Below, piece by piece: positions 50,076 through 58,540 of a stretch of DNA of 64,000 bases. The DNA is from Actinoplanes sp. DH11. Lineage in GTDB: Bacteria; Actinomycetota; Actinomycetes; Mycobacteriales; Micromonosporaceae. How positions within the stretch are numbered: position 1 is the first letter of the stretch; each line of letters starts with the position of its first letter. The stretch covers positions 62,001-126,000 of the forward strand of contig NZ_JAHWGU010000017.1 in the NCBI RefSeq assembly GCF_020873875.1, written 5' to 3'. The position numbers were made by a program, and so were the translations under genes. Below the pieces are notes generated by a model. That model was not told the origin of the DNA. It saw only the letters and a program-made list of their open reading frames with translations, and ran no database searches.

Positions 50076-51512
50076 TCAGCGGGGCCAGTCGATCTCCGGG
50101 GCGCGGTGGTAGGCGACGCCGGCCGCGTCCCAGCGAGGGCCGAACGCCGCGACCCGGCCGCGGAACGACTCCCAGTCCCGGGCGGCGCGCGGCGACCAGG
50201 CGACCTCGGCGATCGCCGGCAGCCGGGGGAACGTCAGGTACTGCACGTCGGCCACGCTGCGCAGCGTCTCCGACCAGAGCGGAGCCTCCACCCCGAGCAG
50301 CGCCTCCTCGCCGACACCGGGCAGCCGGTCGGCCGGGTCCCAGTCGTAGGAGCGGCGGACGTCGACGAGACCGGCCCAGTCCAGACCCAGGCGTGTGTCG
50401 GCGTCGTACTTCATGTCCAGATAGGTCCGGTCCGCCGGCGCCATGATGACCCGGCGCCCGTCCAGCGCGGCCCGCGCGGTGTTCTCGTCGGCCGCCTCGA
50501 TCCGCCAGTACTGCACGATCGCGTTCTCCGGCAGCTCGACGGCGGCGATCTCGTGCCAGCCGATCACCCGCTTGCCGTACTTGCCGGGCAGCGGCAGCAC
50601 CCGGGACAGGAACGTGCGGTAGTCACCGGGCGGCGTGGACAGGCACTCGTCGCCGCCGATGTGCAGGTAGGGCCCGGGCGTCAGGTCGGCGACCGTGCGG
50701 ATCACGTCCTCGACGAAGGCGTACGTCTCCTCCTTGCCGGCCACCAGGGAGCTGTAGCCGACCTCGGCGTCGGTGCGTTGCGGCACCGGCTGCCCGTCCG
50801 CGGTCAGCGACGGGTACGCGTGCTGCGCCGCGTTGACGTGTCCCGGCATGTCGATCTCCGGGACGATCGTGACGAACCGCGCGGCGGCGTAGGCGACGAT
50901 GCCGGCGTAGTCGTCGAGGGTGAGGAACCCCGGGCCGGCGCCGTCCACCCCGGTGCCGGGGCCGCCGCTGACCTCGGTGAGCCGCGGCCAGCCCGGGATC
51001 TCGAGGCGCCATCCCTGGTCGTCGGTGAGGTGCAGGTGCAAGTGATTGATCTTGAACTGGACCAGCTGGTCGATGTGCGCCTTGACCTCGTCGGCCGTGA
51101 AGAAGTGCCGGGCCAGGTCCAGCATCGCGCCGCGGTACTCGTACCTCGGGGCGTCCTCGATCACGCCACCGGGCAGGTCAGGCGCCAGCTGGAGCAGCGT
51201 CTGGACACCCCAGAACAGGCCCTGGGGCGTACCGCCTCGCACCGTCACCGCGTCGGCGGTGATCTCCAGCGTGTACCCCTCGGCGGCCAGGGACGGGTCG
51301 AGTCCGAGCCGGATCGCACCGCCGGGACCGATCGGGACCGGGTGACCGGTGGCCTTCTCCAGCGCGTCGCTCAGAAATTCGGCGACACCGATGACCTCAG
51401 GTTCGCAGGTCAGACCCGTACCCCTGATGATCGTGAATGTGGCGTCGGTGATCGGCCGCACAGAGGCGGGGACGGGGATCACATCGCCGAGTTGCTTCGT
51501 CAGAGCGCGCAC
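50076..51512 (-). CDS. beta-N-acetylhexosaminidase (GH20)
   Basis: 478 residues from GTG 51512 with TTGGAG upstream. The N-terminal GH20b domain (VIPVPASVRPI) is followed by the catalytic barrel: HLHLTDDQGWRLEIPGWPRLTEV, VPEIDMPGHVNAA and the catalytic pair in HIGGDE. It removes terminal GlcNAc or GalNAc, for example from chitin or peptidoglycan fragments. No signal peptide, so it is probably intracellular. Confidence 0.92.
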   Translation of the reverse strand: MRALTKQLGDVIPVPASVRPITDATFTIIRGTGLTCEPEVIGVAEFLSDALEKATGHPVPIGPGGAIRLGLDPSLAAEGYTLEITADAVTVRGGTPQGLFWGVQTLLQLAPDLPGGVIEDAPRYEYRGAMLDLARHFFTADEVKAHIDQLVQFKINHLHLHLTDDQGWRLEIPGWPRLTEVSGGPGTGVDGAGPGFLTLDDYAGIVAYAAARFVTIVPEIDMPGHVNAAQHAYPSLTADGQPVPQRTDAEVGYSSLVAGKEETYAFVEDVIRTVADLTPGPYLHIGGDECLSTPPGDYRTFLSRVLPLPGKYGKRVIGWHEIAAVELPENAIVQYWRIEAADENTARAALDGRRVIMAPADRTYLDMKYDADTRLGLDWAGLVDVRRSYDWDPADRLPGVGEEALLGVEAPLWSETLRSVADVQYLTFPRLPAIAEVAWSPRAARDWESFRGRVAAFGPRWDAAGVAYHRAPEIDWPR

Positions 51513-51537
51513 TCCAAGGACTCTAAACTGTCGCGCC

Positions 51538-52083
51538 ATGGCCATCACCACACGTCACGGCGTCATCGGCGACGAGCCGGTCCTGCACGACCTGGCGGCT
51601 CGCACGTTCGGACTGGCCTGCCCGCCCGGGACCCGGCAGAGCGACATCGACGCGTTCATCGCGACGAACCTCTCCGAGGACAACTTCGCCCACTACCTCG
51701 CCGACCCGAACCGGATCATCGTGATCGTGTCCGAGGATGATCAGCCGACGGGTTACGCGATGCTGGTCGTCGGGCCGATCGCGGACCCGGACGTCGCCGC
51801 GGTGGTGGACGCGACGACGAGCGTCGAGCTGAGCAAGTTCTACGTGGCCGAGGAACAGCACGGCACCGGCGCGGCCGGGGCGCTGATGGCGGAGACGCTG
51901 TCCAGCGCGGCCCGGGCCGGGGCGAAGAGCTGCTGGCTCGGCGTCAACCAGCACAACGAGCGCGCGGCGAAGTTCTACGCGAAGCACGGATTCGAGATCA
52001 TCGGGACGAAACGGTTCCTGGTCGGCTCCGAGTGGCACGACGACCACATCCGGCAGCTGGACCTATCCTCGCGGAATGGCTGA
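51538..52083 (+). CDS. GNAT acetyltransferase
   Basis: 181 residues. KFYVAEEQHGTGAAGALMAETL contains the acetyl-CoA pyrophosphate loop, and LGVNQHNERAAKFYAKHGFEIIG is motif B. Probably acetylates an amine or the N-terminus of a protein. It overlaps the next GNAT gene by 8 bp, so the two are an operon. Confidence 0.85.
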   Translation: MAITTRHGVIGDEPVLHDLAARTFGLACPPGTRQSDIDAFIATNLSEDNFAHYLADPNRIIVIVSEDDQPTGYAMLVVGPIADPDVAAVVDATTSVELSKFYVAEEQHGTGAAGALMAETLSSAARAGAKSCWLGVNQHNERAAKFYAKHGFEIIGTKRFLVGSEWHDDHIRQLDLSSRNG

Positions 52084-52582
52084 GGTACGGGCAGCGCGCG
52101 AGGACGACGTCCCGAGCATCGTCGGCATCTGCACCAGGGCGTACGCGGCGACCTACCCGCAGATCCTGCCGGCGGGATATCTCGACCGGATGATCGCCGA
52201 GTTCTACACCTCGGAGCAGGTCGCCAAGCGGATCGCCCCGGCGCCGCCGGACTGGCTCGGCTATCAGGTGGCGGAACAGGACGGCCGGGTTCTCGGCACC
52301 GCCGCCGGCGGGCTCACCGCACCGGGCGTCGGCGAGCTCTTCGTGATCTACCTGGAGCCGTCCGAGCGCGGCCAGGGCCTCGGCTCCCTGCTGCTGGACC
52401 GGATCACCGAGCAGATCCGCGAATTGGGGGCGACCGAGATGTGGGTGGCCGCGGTGGTCGGCAACGAGCTGGCGCTGCCGTTCTACGAGGCGCGGGGCTT
52501 CACCCGGGCGGGCAAGCGCCGCGCCGCCGGCTCCCGCGAAGAAGAGAACGCCTGGTCCTGGCTGCTGCACCGGCCGATCTGA
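52076..52582 (+). CDS. GNAT acetyltransferase
   Basis: 168 residues. FVIYLEPSERGQGLGSLLLDRITEQI holds the Q/RxxGxG/A loop, and GNELALPFYEARGFTRAGKR is motif B. Substrate unknown. Overlaps the upstream GNAT gene by 8 bp. Followed by a 682-bp gap rich in repeats. Confidence 0.87.
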   Translation: MAEVRAAREDDVPSIVGICTRAYAATYPQILPAGYLDRMIAEFYTSEQVAKRIAPAPPDWLGYQVAEQDGRVLGTAAGGLTAPGVGELFVIYLEPSERGQGLGSLLLDRITEQIRELGATEMWVAAVVGNELALPFYEARGFTRAGKRRAAGSREEENAWSWLLHRPI

Positions 52583-52755
52583 GCCCCGCCACCCTGATCA
52601 CCCCCGGCCGGGACTGCCCGCGCACCTCCCCCGGTTCCAGCCCCGCTGCCACCGGATGCGCACCACCCCCGGGCCCGGTTCCGGCTGCCGGTTCCGCCGG
52701 ACGTGCACCCATGTTCCCCGGTTCCGGCCCCACTCACGCCGCCTATGCCCGAGAT

Positions 52756-52830
52756 GTTGATCTGCTAGCGCTACGAAATCGCTGTGATCATGGGGTCAAA
52801 ACCGCGATTTCGTAGCGCTAGCAGATCAAC
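52756..52830. repeat. 75-bp dispersed palindromic repeat, copy 2
   Basis: Perfect 27-bp arms (52756-52782 and 52804-52830) around a 21-bp centre. Same length as copy 1 at 1137-1211, opposite orientation; centre differs by one base. Both copies are preceded by GAT. Confidence 0.9.
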
Positions 52831-52898
52831 TCCGCCGCGCGCGCGAGCAGATCAACACCGCTGCGCGCGCGGGCAGATCAACACCGCTGCGCACCCAA
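52821..52898. repeat. 26-bp tandem repeat x3 adjoining the palindrome
   Basis: GCAGATCAAC recurs at 52821, 52847 and 52873 with exact 26-bp period; each unit continues with a GCG-rich tail. The first unit begins in the right arm of palindrome copy 2, so the array looks like an extension of that arm. Confidence 0.85.
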
Positions 52899-53085
52899 GG
52901 CGGCCGGCCAAGGCTAGTGATCCAGGGACCGCGCCGGGGCCGAGCGCCAGCAACGACGCGCCGCACTCGCCCGCCGGCACGTCGACATCCTGCGCGCGAT
53001 GCCCCGCACCCGACCTCTTTGACCAGCACAGACCGGCACAAAGGCCCCTACTCGGGCAGCATATGGACCTCCGCCATGCCAGGAG

Positions 53086-53101
53086 TGTGACCACCGTCAC
53101 T
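53086..53101. promoter_or_regulatory. CRP-like palindrome with no adjacent start codon
   Basis: TGTGACCACCGTCACT fits TGTGA-N6-TCAC(A). It lies between convergent genes, so its function is unclear. Confidence 0.35.
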
Positions 53102-53178
53102 GTCCACTGAGGAAGCATGACATAGCAGCGGCTTAACGAGGCGGGAAAGTGTCGTACCCCGTCGATACTTTGAAGGTG

Positions 53179-53207
53179 CGGATCGGCGCCACGGGGGCGC
53201 CGATCCG
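53179..53207. terminator. hairpin terminator of the WYL gene
   Basis: CGGATCGGCGCC pairs with GGCGCCGATCCG over 12 bp around a 5-nt loop. No T-run on either side. Confidence 0.6.
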
Positions 53208-53217
53208 TCCAAACCCG

Positions 53218-53304
53218 ACAGTCAGGCGACCGGAACGCGTTGCGCAGCAGCGCCTTCCCCACAGTCAGGCGACCCGGGACGCGTTGCGCAGCAGCGCCTC
53301 GCCC
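53218..53304. repeat. 43/44-bp tandem duplication at the 3' end of the WYL gene
   Basis: Unit 53218-53260 and unit 53261-53304 both begin ACAGTCAGGCGACC and contain GCGTTGCGCAGCAGCGCC. The second holds the true stop and the codons for EALLRNASRVA. The first is a non-coding copy with a few changes. Confidence 0.88.
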
Positions 53305-54227
53305 GCCGCGCGGGCTCGGTCCCGCAGCTCCGGCGGTGACTCCACGACGAACGGCGCGGCAAGCACACCGAGGATCATGATCGGCCAGCCCAGGTCGTCG
53401 ACGCTGAGCCGCATGCGGCACGTCGAGTCCGAGGTCTCCTCCACGGTCGCCCAGTGGCCGACGGACGACCGGACCACCTCCGCCGGGGCGTCGATGAGGA
53501 CCGCTACGTCGTACCGGTTGGGGATGGTCGCCAGGCGCGAGCGCAACCAGGCCGCCGGGTCGCCACCGGGCAGGTCGCGGGGGCGGAACCGGGCGCCGGT
53601 GGGCGCCGGGGCGGTGAGCCGGTCCACCCGGAAACTGCGCCAGTCGCCCCGCTCCAGGTCCCAGGCCACCAGGTACCACCGGCGGCCCAGCGACACCAGC
53701 CGGTGCGGCTCGACGTGCCGGCGCATCACCGCACCGTCGCGCGGGGTGTAGTCGAAGTGCAATCGCTCCTCGCCGCGGCAGGCCATCGCGATCGTGGTCA
53801 GCGACACCGCGTCGAGCACCGGTCCCCCGCCGAACGCGCTGGGCGCGGTCACCGCCTGCAGGGCGTCGATGCGCCGCCGCAGCCGGGGCGGGAGCAGCTG
53901 GATCACCTTCGCCAGCGCACGGACCGACGTCTCCTCGAAGCCGGCGACCGCCCCGGCCGCGGCGCTGCGCAGCCCGACCGCGATGGCGACCGCCTCCTCG
54001 TCGTCGAGCAGCAGCGGCGGCATCGCGGCGCCGGCCTGGAGCTGATAGCCCCCGGCAACACCGCGGCTCGCGTCGACCGGGTAGCCGAGCTCGCGCAGCC
54101 GGTCGACGTCGCGCCGCAGGGTCCGCGGGCTCACCTCGAGCCGATCGGCCAGCTCCGACCCGGGCCAGTAACGATGGGTCTGCAGCAGCGAGAGGAGCCG
54201 CAGCATCCGGGCACTCGTGTTCGCCAT
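53265..54227 (-). CDS. WYL-domain transcriptional regulator
   Basis: 320 residues. N-terminal HTH (MLRLLSLLQTHRYWPGSELADRLEVSPRTLRRDVDRL), a WYL domain (GRRWYLVAWDLERGDWRSFRVDRL) and a WCX C-terminal domain. WYL regulators often sense nucleic acid or nucleotide ligands. It is divergent from the ABC exporter genes 62 bp away and likely regulates them. Confidence 0.9.
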   Translation of the reverse strand: MANTSARMLRLLSLLQTHRYWPGSELADRLEVSPRTLRRDVDRLRELGYPVDASRGVAGGYQLQAGAAMPPLLLDDEEAVAIAVGLRSAAAGAVAGFEETSVRALAKVIQLLPPRLRRRIDALQAVTAPSAFGGGPVLDAVSLTTIAMACRGEERLHFDYTPRDGAVMRRHVEPHRLVSLGRRWYLVAWDLERGDWRSFRVDRLTAPAPTGARFRPRDLPGGDPAAWLRSRLATIPNRYDVAVLIDAPAEVVRSSVGHWATVEETSDSTCRMRLSVDDLGWPIMILGVLAAPFVVESPPELRDRARAAGEALLRNASRVA

Positions 54228-54289
54228 GCGTCCAGACTCCCCATGATTGCGGTCAGGAAGTGGCCGCTGTGAACTCTAGCGTCGACGAC

Positions 54290-55228
54290 ATGATGATTGA
54301 GACGCGAGAGCTGACGAAGCTTTTCAAGGACGTCCGCGCGGTCGACGGCATCAACCTCACGGTGGCGCGCGGCGAGCTCGTCGCGTTGCTCGGCCCGAAC
54401 GGCGCGGGCAAATCGACCACGCTGCGGATGCTGACCACGCTGATCCCGCCGACCTCGGGCAGCGCGCAGGTCGCCGGCTTCGACGTGGTCCGCCGGCAAC
54501 GGGAGGTGCGGCTGCGGATCGGCTACATCGGGCAGGGCAACGGCGCCGGGCACAGCCAGCGCGGGCGCGACGAGCTGATCAGCCAGGGCCGGGCCTACGG
54601 GATGACCGTGAAGGCGGCACGGTCCCGGGCCGGCGAGCTGATCGACTCGCTGGGTCTGGGTGAGGTCGCCGACCGTACCGTCTCCACCCTCTCCGGCGGG
54701 CAACGCCGCCGCCTGGACATCGCGATGGGGTTGATCCACGCGCCCGAGCTGCTCTTCCTCGACGAGCCGTCCACCGGCCTGGACCCGCAGAACCGGGCCA
54801 ACCTGCAGGAACACATCGTGCGGCTGCGCGCCGAGCACGACACCACGATCGTCCTGACCACGCACTACCTCGACGAGGCCGACTCGATGGCCGAGCGGGT
54901 GATCGTGGTGGATCACGGTCGGATCATCGCGGACGACACCCCGCGGCACCTCAAGACCAAGCACGTGGGCGACCGGGTGATCCTGGGCTTCGCCACCGAG
55001 GCCGAAGCGGTCGACGCGGCCCGGACCACCGGCGGCGCCCGCAGCGGCACCGAGGTCGTCGTCACCACCGAGGACGGTCCGCACCTGGCGCCCCGGCTCC
55101 TGACCGAGCTGGGCACCGTGGCGCGACTCGAGGTGCGGCGCCCGACTCTCGACGACGTCTTCCTCACCCTCACCGGCCGCAGCCTGCGTGAGGACAGCAG
55201 CACCCCCGCCGAGCTCGTGGAGGCCTGA
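54290..55228 (+). CDS. ABC transporter ATP-binding protein, DrrA-like
   Basis: 312 residues; ATG 54290 or 54293. Walker A GPNGAGKST, signature LSGGQRRRLD, Walker B LLFLDEPSTGLDP, H-loop TTHYLDEAD, and the DrrA-type C-terminal extension (LARLEVRRPTLDDVFLTLTG). With the downstream permease it forms a daunorubicin-resistance-type exporter; the substrate is unknown. Controlled probably by the divergent WYL regulator. Confidence 0.92.
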   Translation: MMIETRELTKLFKDVRAVDGINLTVARGELVALLGPNGAGKSTTLRMLTTLIPPTSGSAQVAGFDVVRRQREVRLRIGYIGQGNGAGHSQRGRDELISQGRAYGMTVKAARSRAGELIDSLGLGEVADRTVSTLSGGQRRRLDIAMGLIHAPELLFLDEPSTGLDPQNRANLQEHIVRLRAEHDTTIVLTTHYLDEADSMAERVIVVDHGRIIADDTPRHLKTKHVGDRVILGFATEAEAVDAARTTGGARSGTEVVVTTEDGPHLAPRLLTELGTVARLEVRRPTLDDVFLTLTGRSLREDSSTPAELVEA

Positions 55229-55230
55229 TC

Positions 55231-55968
55231 ATGACTTCGTTCGCCACCGACACCCGCGTCGTCTTCAGCCGCGAGCTCCGGCCGGTCGTCCGCGACCCGT
55301 TCTCGGTCATCTTCTCGATGATCCAGCCGCTCTTCTTCCTGGCGCTGTTCGCACCGCTGCTGCCCGGTGAGGAGTCCCTCCAGTGGTTCGTCCCCGGCAT
55401 CATCGTGATGTCCTGCCTCTTCGGCTCCTCGATGACCGGCTCCAACCTGCTCTACGAGATGCAGACCGGTTCGCACGAGCGGATGCTCGTCACCCCGCTG
55501 CGCCGCCCGGCGCTGCTCATCGGCCGGGCCCTCAAAGAGATCGTCCCGATGATCGCCCAGGCCGCCCTGATCGTGGCCGTCTGCATCCCGTTCGGCTTCG
55601 ACCTGCACCTGCCGGGCGCCCTGCTCGGCCTGCTCATCCTGTCCGGCTTCTGCATCGGGCTCGGCGCGCTCTCCTACACCCTGGCCCTGGCCGCGAAGAA
55701 CAAGGAGTGGCTGTTCTGGACCGTGCAGCAGACCCTGCTTTTCCCGCTGTTGCTGCTGGCCGGCGTGCTGCTGCCGATCGACGACGGGCCGGGCTGGCTG
55801 CGGGCGCTCTCCCGGGCCAACCCGATGACGTACGTGGTCGACGCGGAACGTGCCCTGTTCGCCGGGGACGTCTGGGCCCGAACCACGGTGGAGGGCGTGA
55901 TCGCGGCCGTGGTGGTCGCCACCCTGGGCCTGGTCGTCGGCGTGCGGGCCATGCAACGGTCGGACTGA
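55231..55968 (+). CDS. ABC-2 type permease, DrrB-like
   Basis: 245 residues with six hydrophobic segments. NPMTYVVDAERALF, GSSMTGSNLLYEMQTGSHERMLVTPLRRPALLIGRAL and LALAAKNKEWLFWTVQQTLLFPLLLLAGVLLPI are conserved ABC-2 blocks. Begins 2 bp after the ATPase stop. Confidence 0.92.
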   Translation: MTSFATDTRVVFSRELRPVVRDPFSVIFSMIQPLFFLALFAPLLPGEESLQWFVPGIIVMSCLFGSSMTGSNLLYEMQTGSHERMLVTPLRRPALLIGRALKEIVPMIAQAALIVAVCIPFGFDLHLPGALLGLLILSGFCIGLGALSYTLALAAKNKEWLFWTVQQTLLFPLLLLAGVLLPIDDGPGWLRALSRANPMTYVVDAERALFAGDVWARTTVEGVIAAVVVATLGLVVGVRAMQRSD

Positions 55969-55986
55969 CCGCTACCGTTCTTCCCC

Positions 55987-57057
55987 ATGAGACGTGTGCT
56001 CGGGCGGCTGCTGGAGACCATCGTCGGCTCCCCGGAACCGGCGCCGGTCCGACGCGGCAACCCGGGCGCGGTCGTGGACTGTGCGGTCTACGCCGGCGGC
56101 GCCCGCCGGTCCGGGCCCGGCACGACGCCGTTCCCGGAGGCGGCCCGTCAGGCCGGGCGGCGCGGCGCCTTCGTCTGGCTGGGCCTGCACGAGCCCGACC
56201 GGGCCACCATGGCGGCCGTGGCCGAGGTCTTCGACCTGCACGAGTTGCACGTGGAGCAGGCCGTGGCGGGCGGGCACCGGCCAGGTGTCGAGGTGCTCGG
56301 CGAGGTGACCCGGCTGGTGCTGCGCACCGCCCGCTATGTCGAGCACGACCAGCTCACCGAGACGTCCGAGGTGGTCGAGACGGGCGACGTCACGGTGCTG
56401 GTCGGGCCGTCGTTCGTGATCACCGTGCGGCACGGCCCGGTCGGACCCCTCTGGCACGTGCGCCGGGAACTGGAGGGCCGCGCCGAGGTGCTGCGGCAGG
56501 GACCGTGGGCGGTGGCGTACGCGGTGAGCAGCCGGATGGTCGACAGCTACCTCGATGTGGCCGGGCACGTCGAGCACGACCTGGACCGGATCGAGGAGGA
56601 GACGTTCACGACCTCCCGCCGGTCCGAGTTCGCGCACATCTACCAGCTCAAGCGGGAGATGGTGGAGTTCAAGCGGGCGGTGCTGCCGCTCGCCGAGCCG
56701 ATGGCCCGGCTGCTGGAGCTGCCCACTGTCCCGGCGGCCCTGCGGCCCTACCTGGTCGACGTGCGGGGCCGGCTGGCCCGGGCGGCGGACCGGGTGGCCG
56801 GCTTCGACGACCTGCTCAACTCGATCATCCAGGCCCGGCTGGCGCAGGTCTCGGTGGATCAGAACCACGACATGCGCAAGATCGCCTCGTGGGCCGCGAT
56901 CGCCGCGGTGCCGACGGTCATCGCCGGGATCTACGGCATGAATTTCGAGATCATGCCGGGACTGGACTCCCGGTACGGTTTCTGGATCGCGATCCTCGCC
57001 ATGATCACAATTGCCGGCGGGGTGCACCGGACGCTCAAGAAAGCCGGCTGGCTCTGA
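55987..57057 (+). CDS. corA: CorA-family magnesium/cobalt transport protein
   Basis: 356 residues. Large N-terminal cytoplasmic domain; the C-terminus carries IAAVPTVIAGIYGMNFEIMP with the signature GMN, and a second membrane helix (YGFWIAILAMITIAGGV). Functions as a homopentameric channel for divalent cations. A terminator-like hairpin at 57079-57111 follows. Confidence 0.93.
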   Translation: MRRVLGRLLETIVGSPEPAPVRRGNPGAVVDCAVYAGGARRSGPGTTPFPEAARQAGRRGAFVWLGLHEPDRATMAAVAEVFDLHELHVEQAVAGGHRPGVEVLGEVTRLVLRTARYVEHDQLTETSEVVETGDVTVLVGPSFVITVRHGPVGPLWHVRRELEGRAEVLRQGPWAVAYAVSSRMVDSYLDVAGHVEHDLDRIEEETFTTSRRSEFAHIYQLKREMVEFKRAVLPLAEPMARLLELPTVPAALRPYLVDVRGRLARAADRVAGFDDLLNSIIQARLAQVSVDQNHDMRKIASWAAIAAVPTVIAGIYGMNFEIMPGLDSRYGFWIAILAMITIAGGVHRTLKKAGWL

Positions 57058-57078
57058 ATCGCGCTTGTCGAATCGACA

Positions 57079-57120
57079 ACGCGCGGCCGGAATTGATCTC
57101 CAGCCGCGCGTCGCCTTTTA
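57079..57120 (+). terminator. terminator after corA
   Basis: ACGCGCGGC pairs with GCCGCGCGT (57103-57111) over 9 bp, followed by CGCCTTTTAT, so there is a modest T-run on the plus strand. Confidence 0.75.
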
Positions 57121-57133
57121 TCCGGCTACGGGA

Positions 57134-57934
57134 TCAGCGGCCGCCGCCACTGTTCCCGTGACCACCGTGGCCACCGCCGTGACCACCGTGACCACCCTGG
57201 CCACCGGTGTGGCCGCCCTGCTGGCCGCCGCTGTGGCCGCCCTGCTGGCCGCCACTGTGGCCGCCCTGCTGGCCGCCACTGTGACCGCCCTGCTGGCCGC
57301 CACTGTGACCGCCCTGCTGGCCGCCACTGTGACCGCCCTGCTGGCCGCCACTGTGACCGCCCTGCTGGCCGCCACCGTGACCACTACCCGGGCCGCCGTG
57401 CCCCGGAGCGCCGGGGCCGTTGTCGCCCGGCCCGTCCGAGTGGCCGTGTCCGGGGCCGCCCGGACCGCCGATGCCACCCGGCGAGGTGTTGCGCGCCACC
57501 ACCGGAAGCGACAGAACGGTGGTGCGCGTCTGGGTGCGGGCACGGAAACCGCACTCGTCGTAGGAGATGGTCGCCCACAGCTTCGTCACGCCGGTGCGCT
57601 GCGCGAACGGCGTCACGCGGATCGTCGTGTAGTCGGTGCGGCCCGGGCGCAGCGAGTCGCCCCGGGAGAACGAGACGGACCGCCGCTTGCCCAGGTAGTC
57701 GACCTTGACGCGTTCACCGCGGAACTGCACTGCGGCGTCGCAGATCGGCCGGTCGGTACGCCAATGCACGGTGACCAGGCTGGTGGTGTTGGCCCGTACC
57801 GCCTGCAGCCAGTTCGAGACCGGCGCGGGCCCGCGGCCGACCGCCGCGGCCGGCGCCGCCGCCGACATGGCCGCCATCCCGGCGGTCGCCGTGGCCAGGG
57901 CGATCATCGTGCCGATTCGCCGAGTCTTCTGCAT
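57134..57934 (-). CDS. secreted protein with C-terminal His/Gln/Gly octarepeat
   Basis: 266 residues. Signal peptide at about 1-31 (MIALATATAGMAAMSAAAPAAA). A folded middle part contains two Cys (PICDAAV, YDECGF) that could form a disulfide. The C-terminal 110 residues are Gly-rich with about seven tandem GGQQGGHS units coded by 24-bp repeats, then GGHGG runs. His-rich repeats of this kind can bind copper or zinc, as in prion octarepeats; here that is inference. No similar domain recognised for the middle part. Confidence 0.75.
   Translation of the reverse strand: MQKTRRIGTMIALATATAGMAAMSAAAPAAAVGRGPAPVSNWLQAVRANTTSLVTVHWRTDRPICDAAVQFRGERVKVDYLGKRRSVSFSRGDSLRPGRTDYTTIRVTPFAQRTGVTKLWATISYDECGFRARTQTRTTVLSLPVVARNTSPGGIGGPGGPGHGHSDGPGDNGPGAPGHGGPGSGHGGGQQGGHSGGQQGGHSGGQQGGHSGGQQGGHSGGQQGGHSGGQQGGHSGGQQGGHTGGQGGHGGHGGGHGGHGNSGGGR
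57207..57375 (-). repeat. 24-bp tandem coding repeat (about seven units)
   Basis: CTGCTGGCC recurs at 57218, 57242, 57266, 57290, 57314, 57338 and 57362, exact 24-bp period. Encodes GGQQGGHS. Confidence 0.92.
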
Positions 57935-58173
57935 GAGATCCTCCAGTGCCTTCGATGCACGCCGCAGGGATCCGGCGTGACAAAGGGGACACTATGGGAA
58001 TTGCGGACATACCGCCGCGTTTCTCGCCGCGTTTCGGTACAGAAAACCCATTGCTGTACAAAATGTTTAGGCCCTACTCAGCCGAAAAGATGATGTTGAA
58101 GAACGGCTTCCAATAGGCCGGTTTCCCGATATCCCGCAGCATGACGCGACTGCGCCGCGGGTAGAACGTCACC

Positions 58174-58512
58174 ATGACGGAGAAGAGCGAAGACCTCGGA
58201 AACCCGGTGTCCTACCTGGTCGCGAAGGAGGGCATTCCGGTCTACGACCGGTCCGGCGACACGGTGGGCACACTGGAGCACGTCCTGGCCGACGAGGCTC
58301 AGGACGTCTTCCACGGCCTGCTGATCAAGACCGGCGACGGCCACCGGTTCGCCGGTGGCGACCAGGTGGACGGCCTCTTCGAGCGCGGCGTGATCGTCAG
58401 CGAACCGGCCGACCAGCTCGCCACACCCGCCGCCGACATGCCGGCAGGCCTTGCCGAGAACCGTACGACGGCTCTCCGCAAGGCCTGGGACTGGCTGATC
58501 CAGCCGAAGTGA
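58174..58512 (+). CDS. PRC-barrel-like protein
   Basis: 112 residues. LVAKEGIPVYDRSGDTVGTLEHVLADEAQDVFHGLLIKTG matches a PRC-barrel beta fold, found in RNA-processing and photosynthetic proteins and in many actinobacterial stress proteins. Soluble, function unknown. It is 239 bp from the divergent octarepeat gene. Confidence 0.72.
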   Translation: MTEKSEDLGNPVSYLVAKEGIPVYDRSGDTVGTLEHVLADEAQDVFHGLLIKTGDGHRFAGGDQVDGLFERGVIVSEPADQLATPAADMPAGLAENRTTALRKAWDWLIQPK

Positions 58513-58540
58513 TCGCGCCCCTCGGGGCGCCGGCGAGTCT

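Larger units (their letters stand above)
52583..53264. other. repeat-rich intergenic region
   Basis: 682 bp without a credible gene. It holds the second 75-bp palindrome (52756-52830), a 26-bp tandem repeat (52821-52898), a CRP-like palindrome at 53086-53101, a hairpin terminator at 53179-53207, and a 43-bp duplication of the WYL gene's 3' end at 53218-53260. Confidence 0.8.

Noticed and set aside
57207..57375. Regular 24-bp repeats considered as a CRISPR array
   Set aside because: Units are contiguous with no spacers and lie in frame inside a gene.
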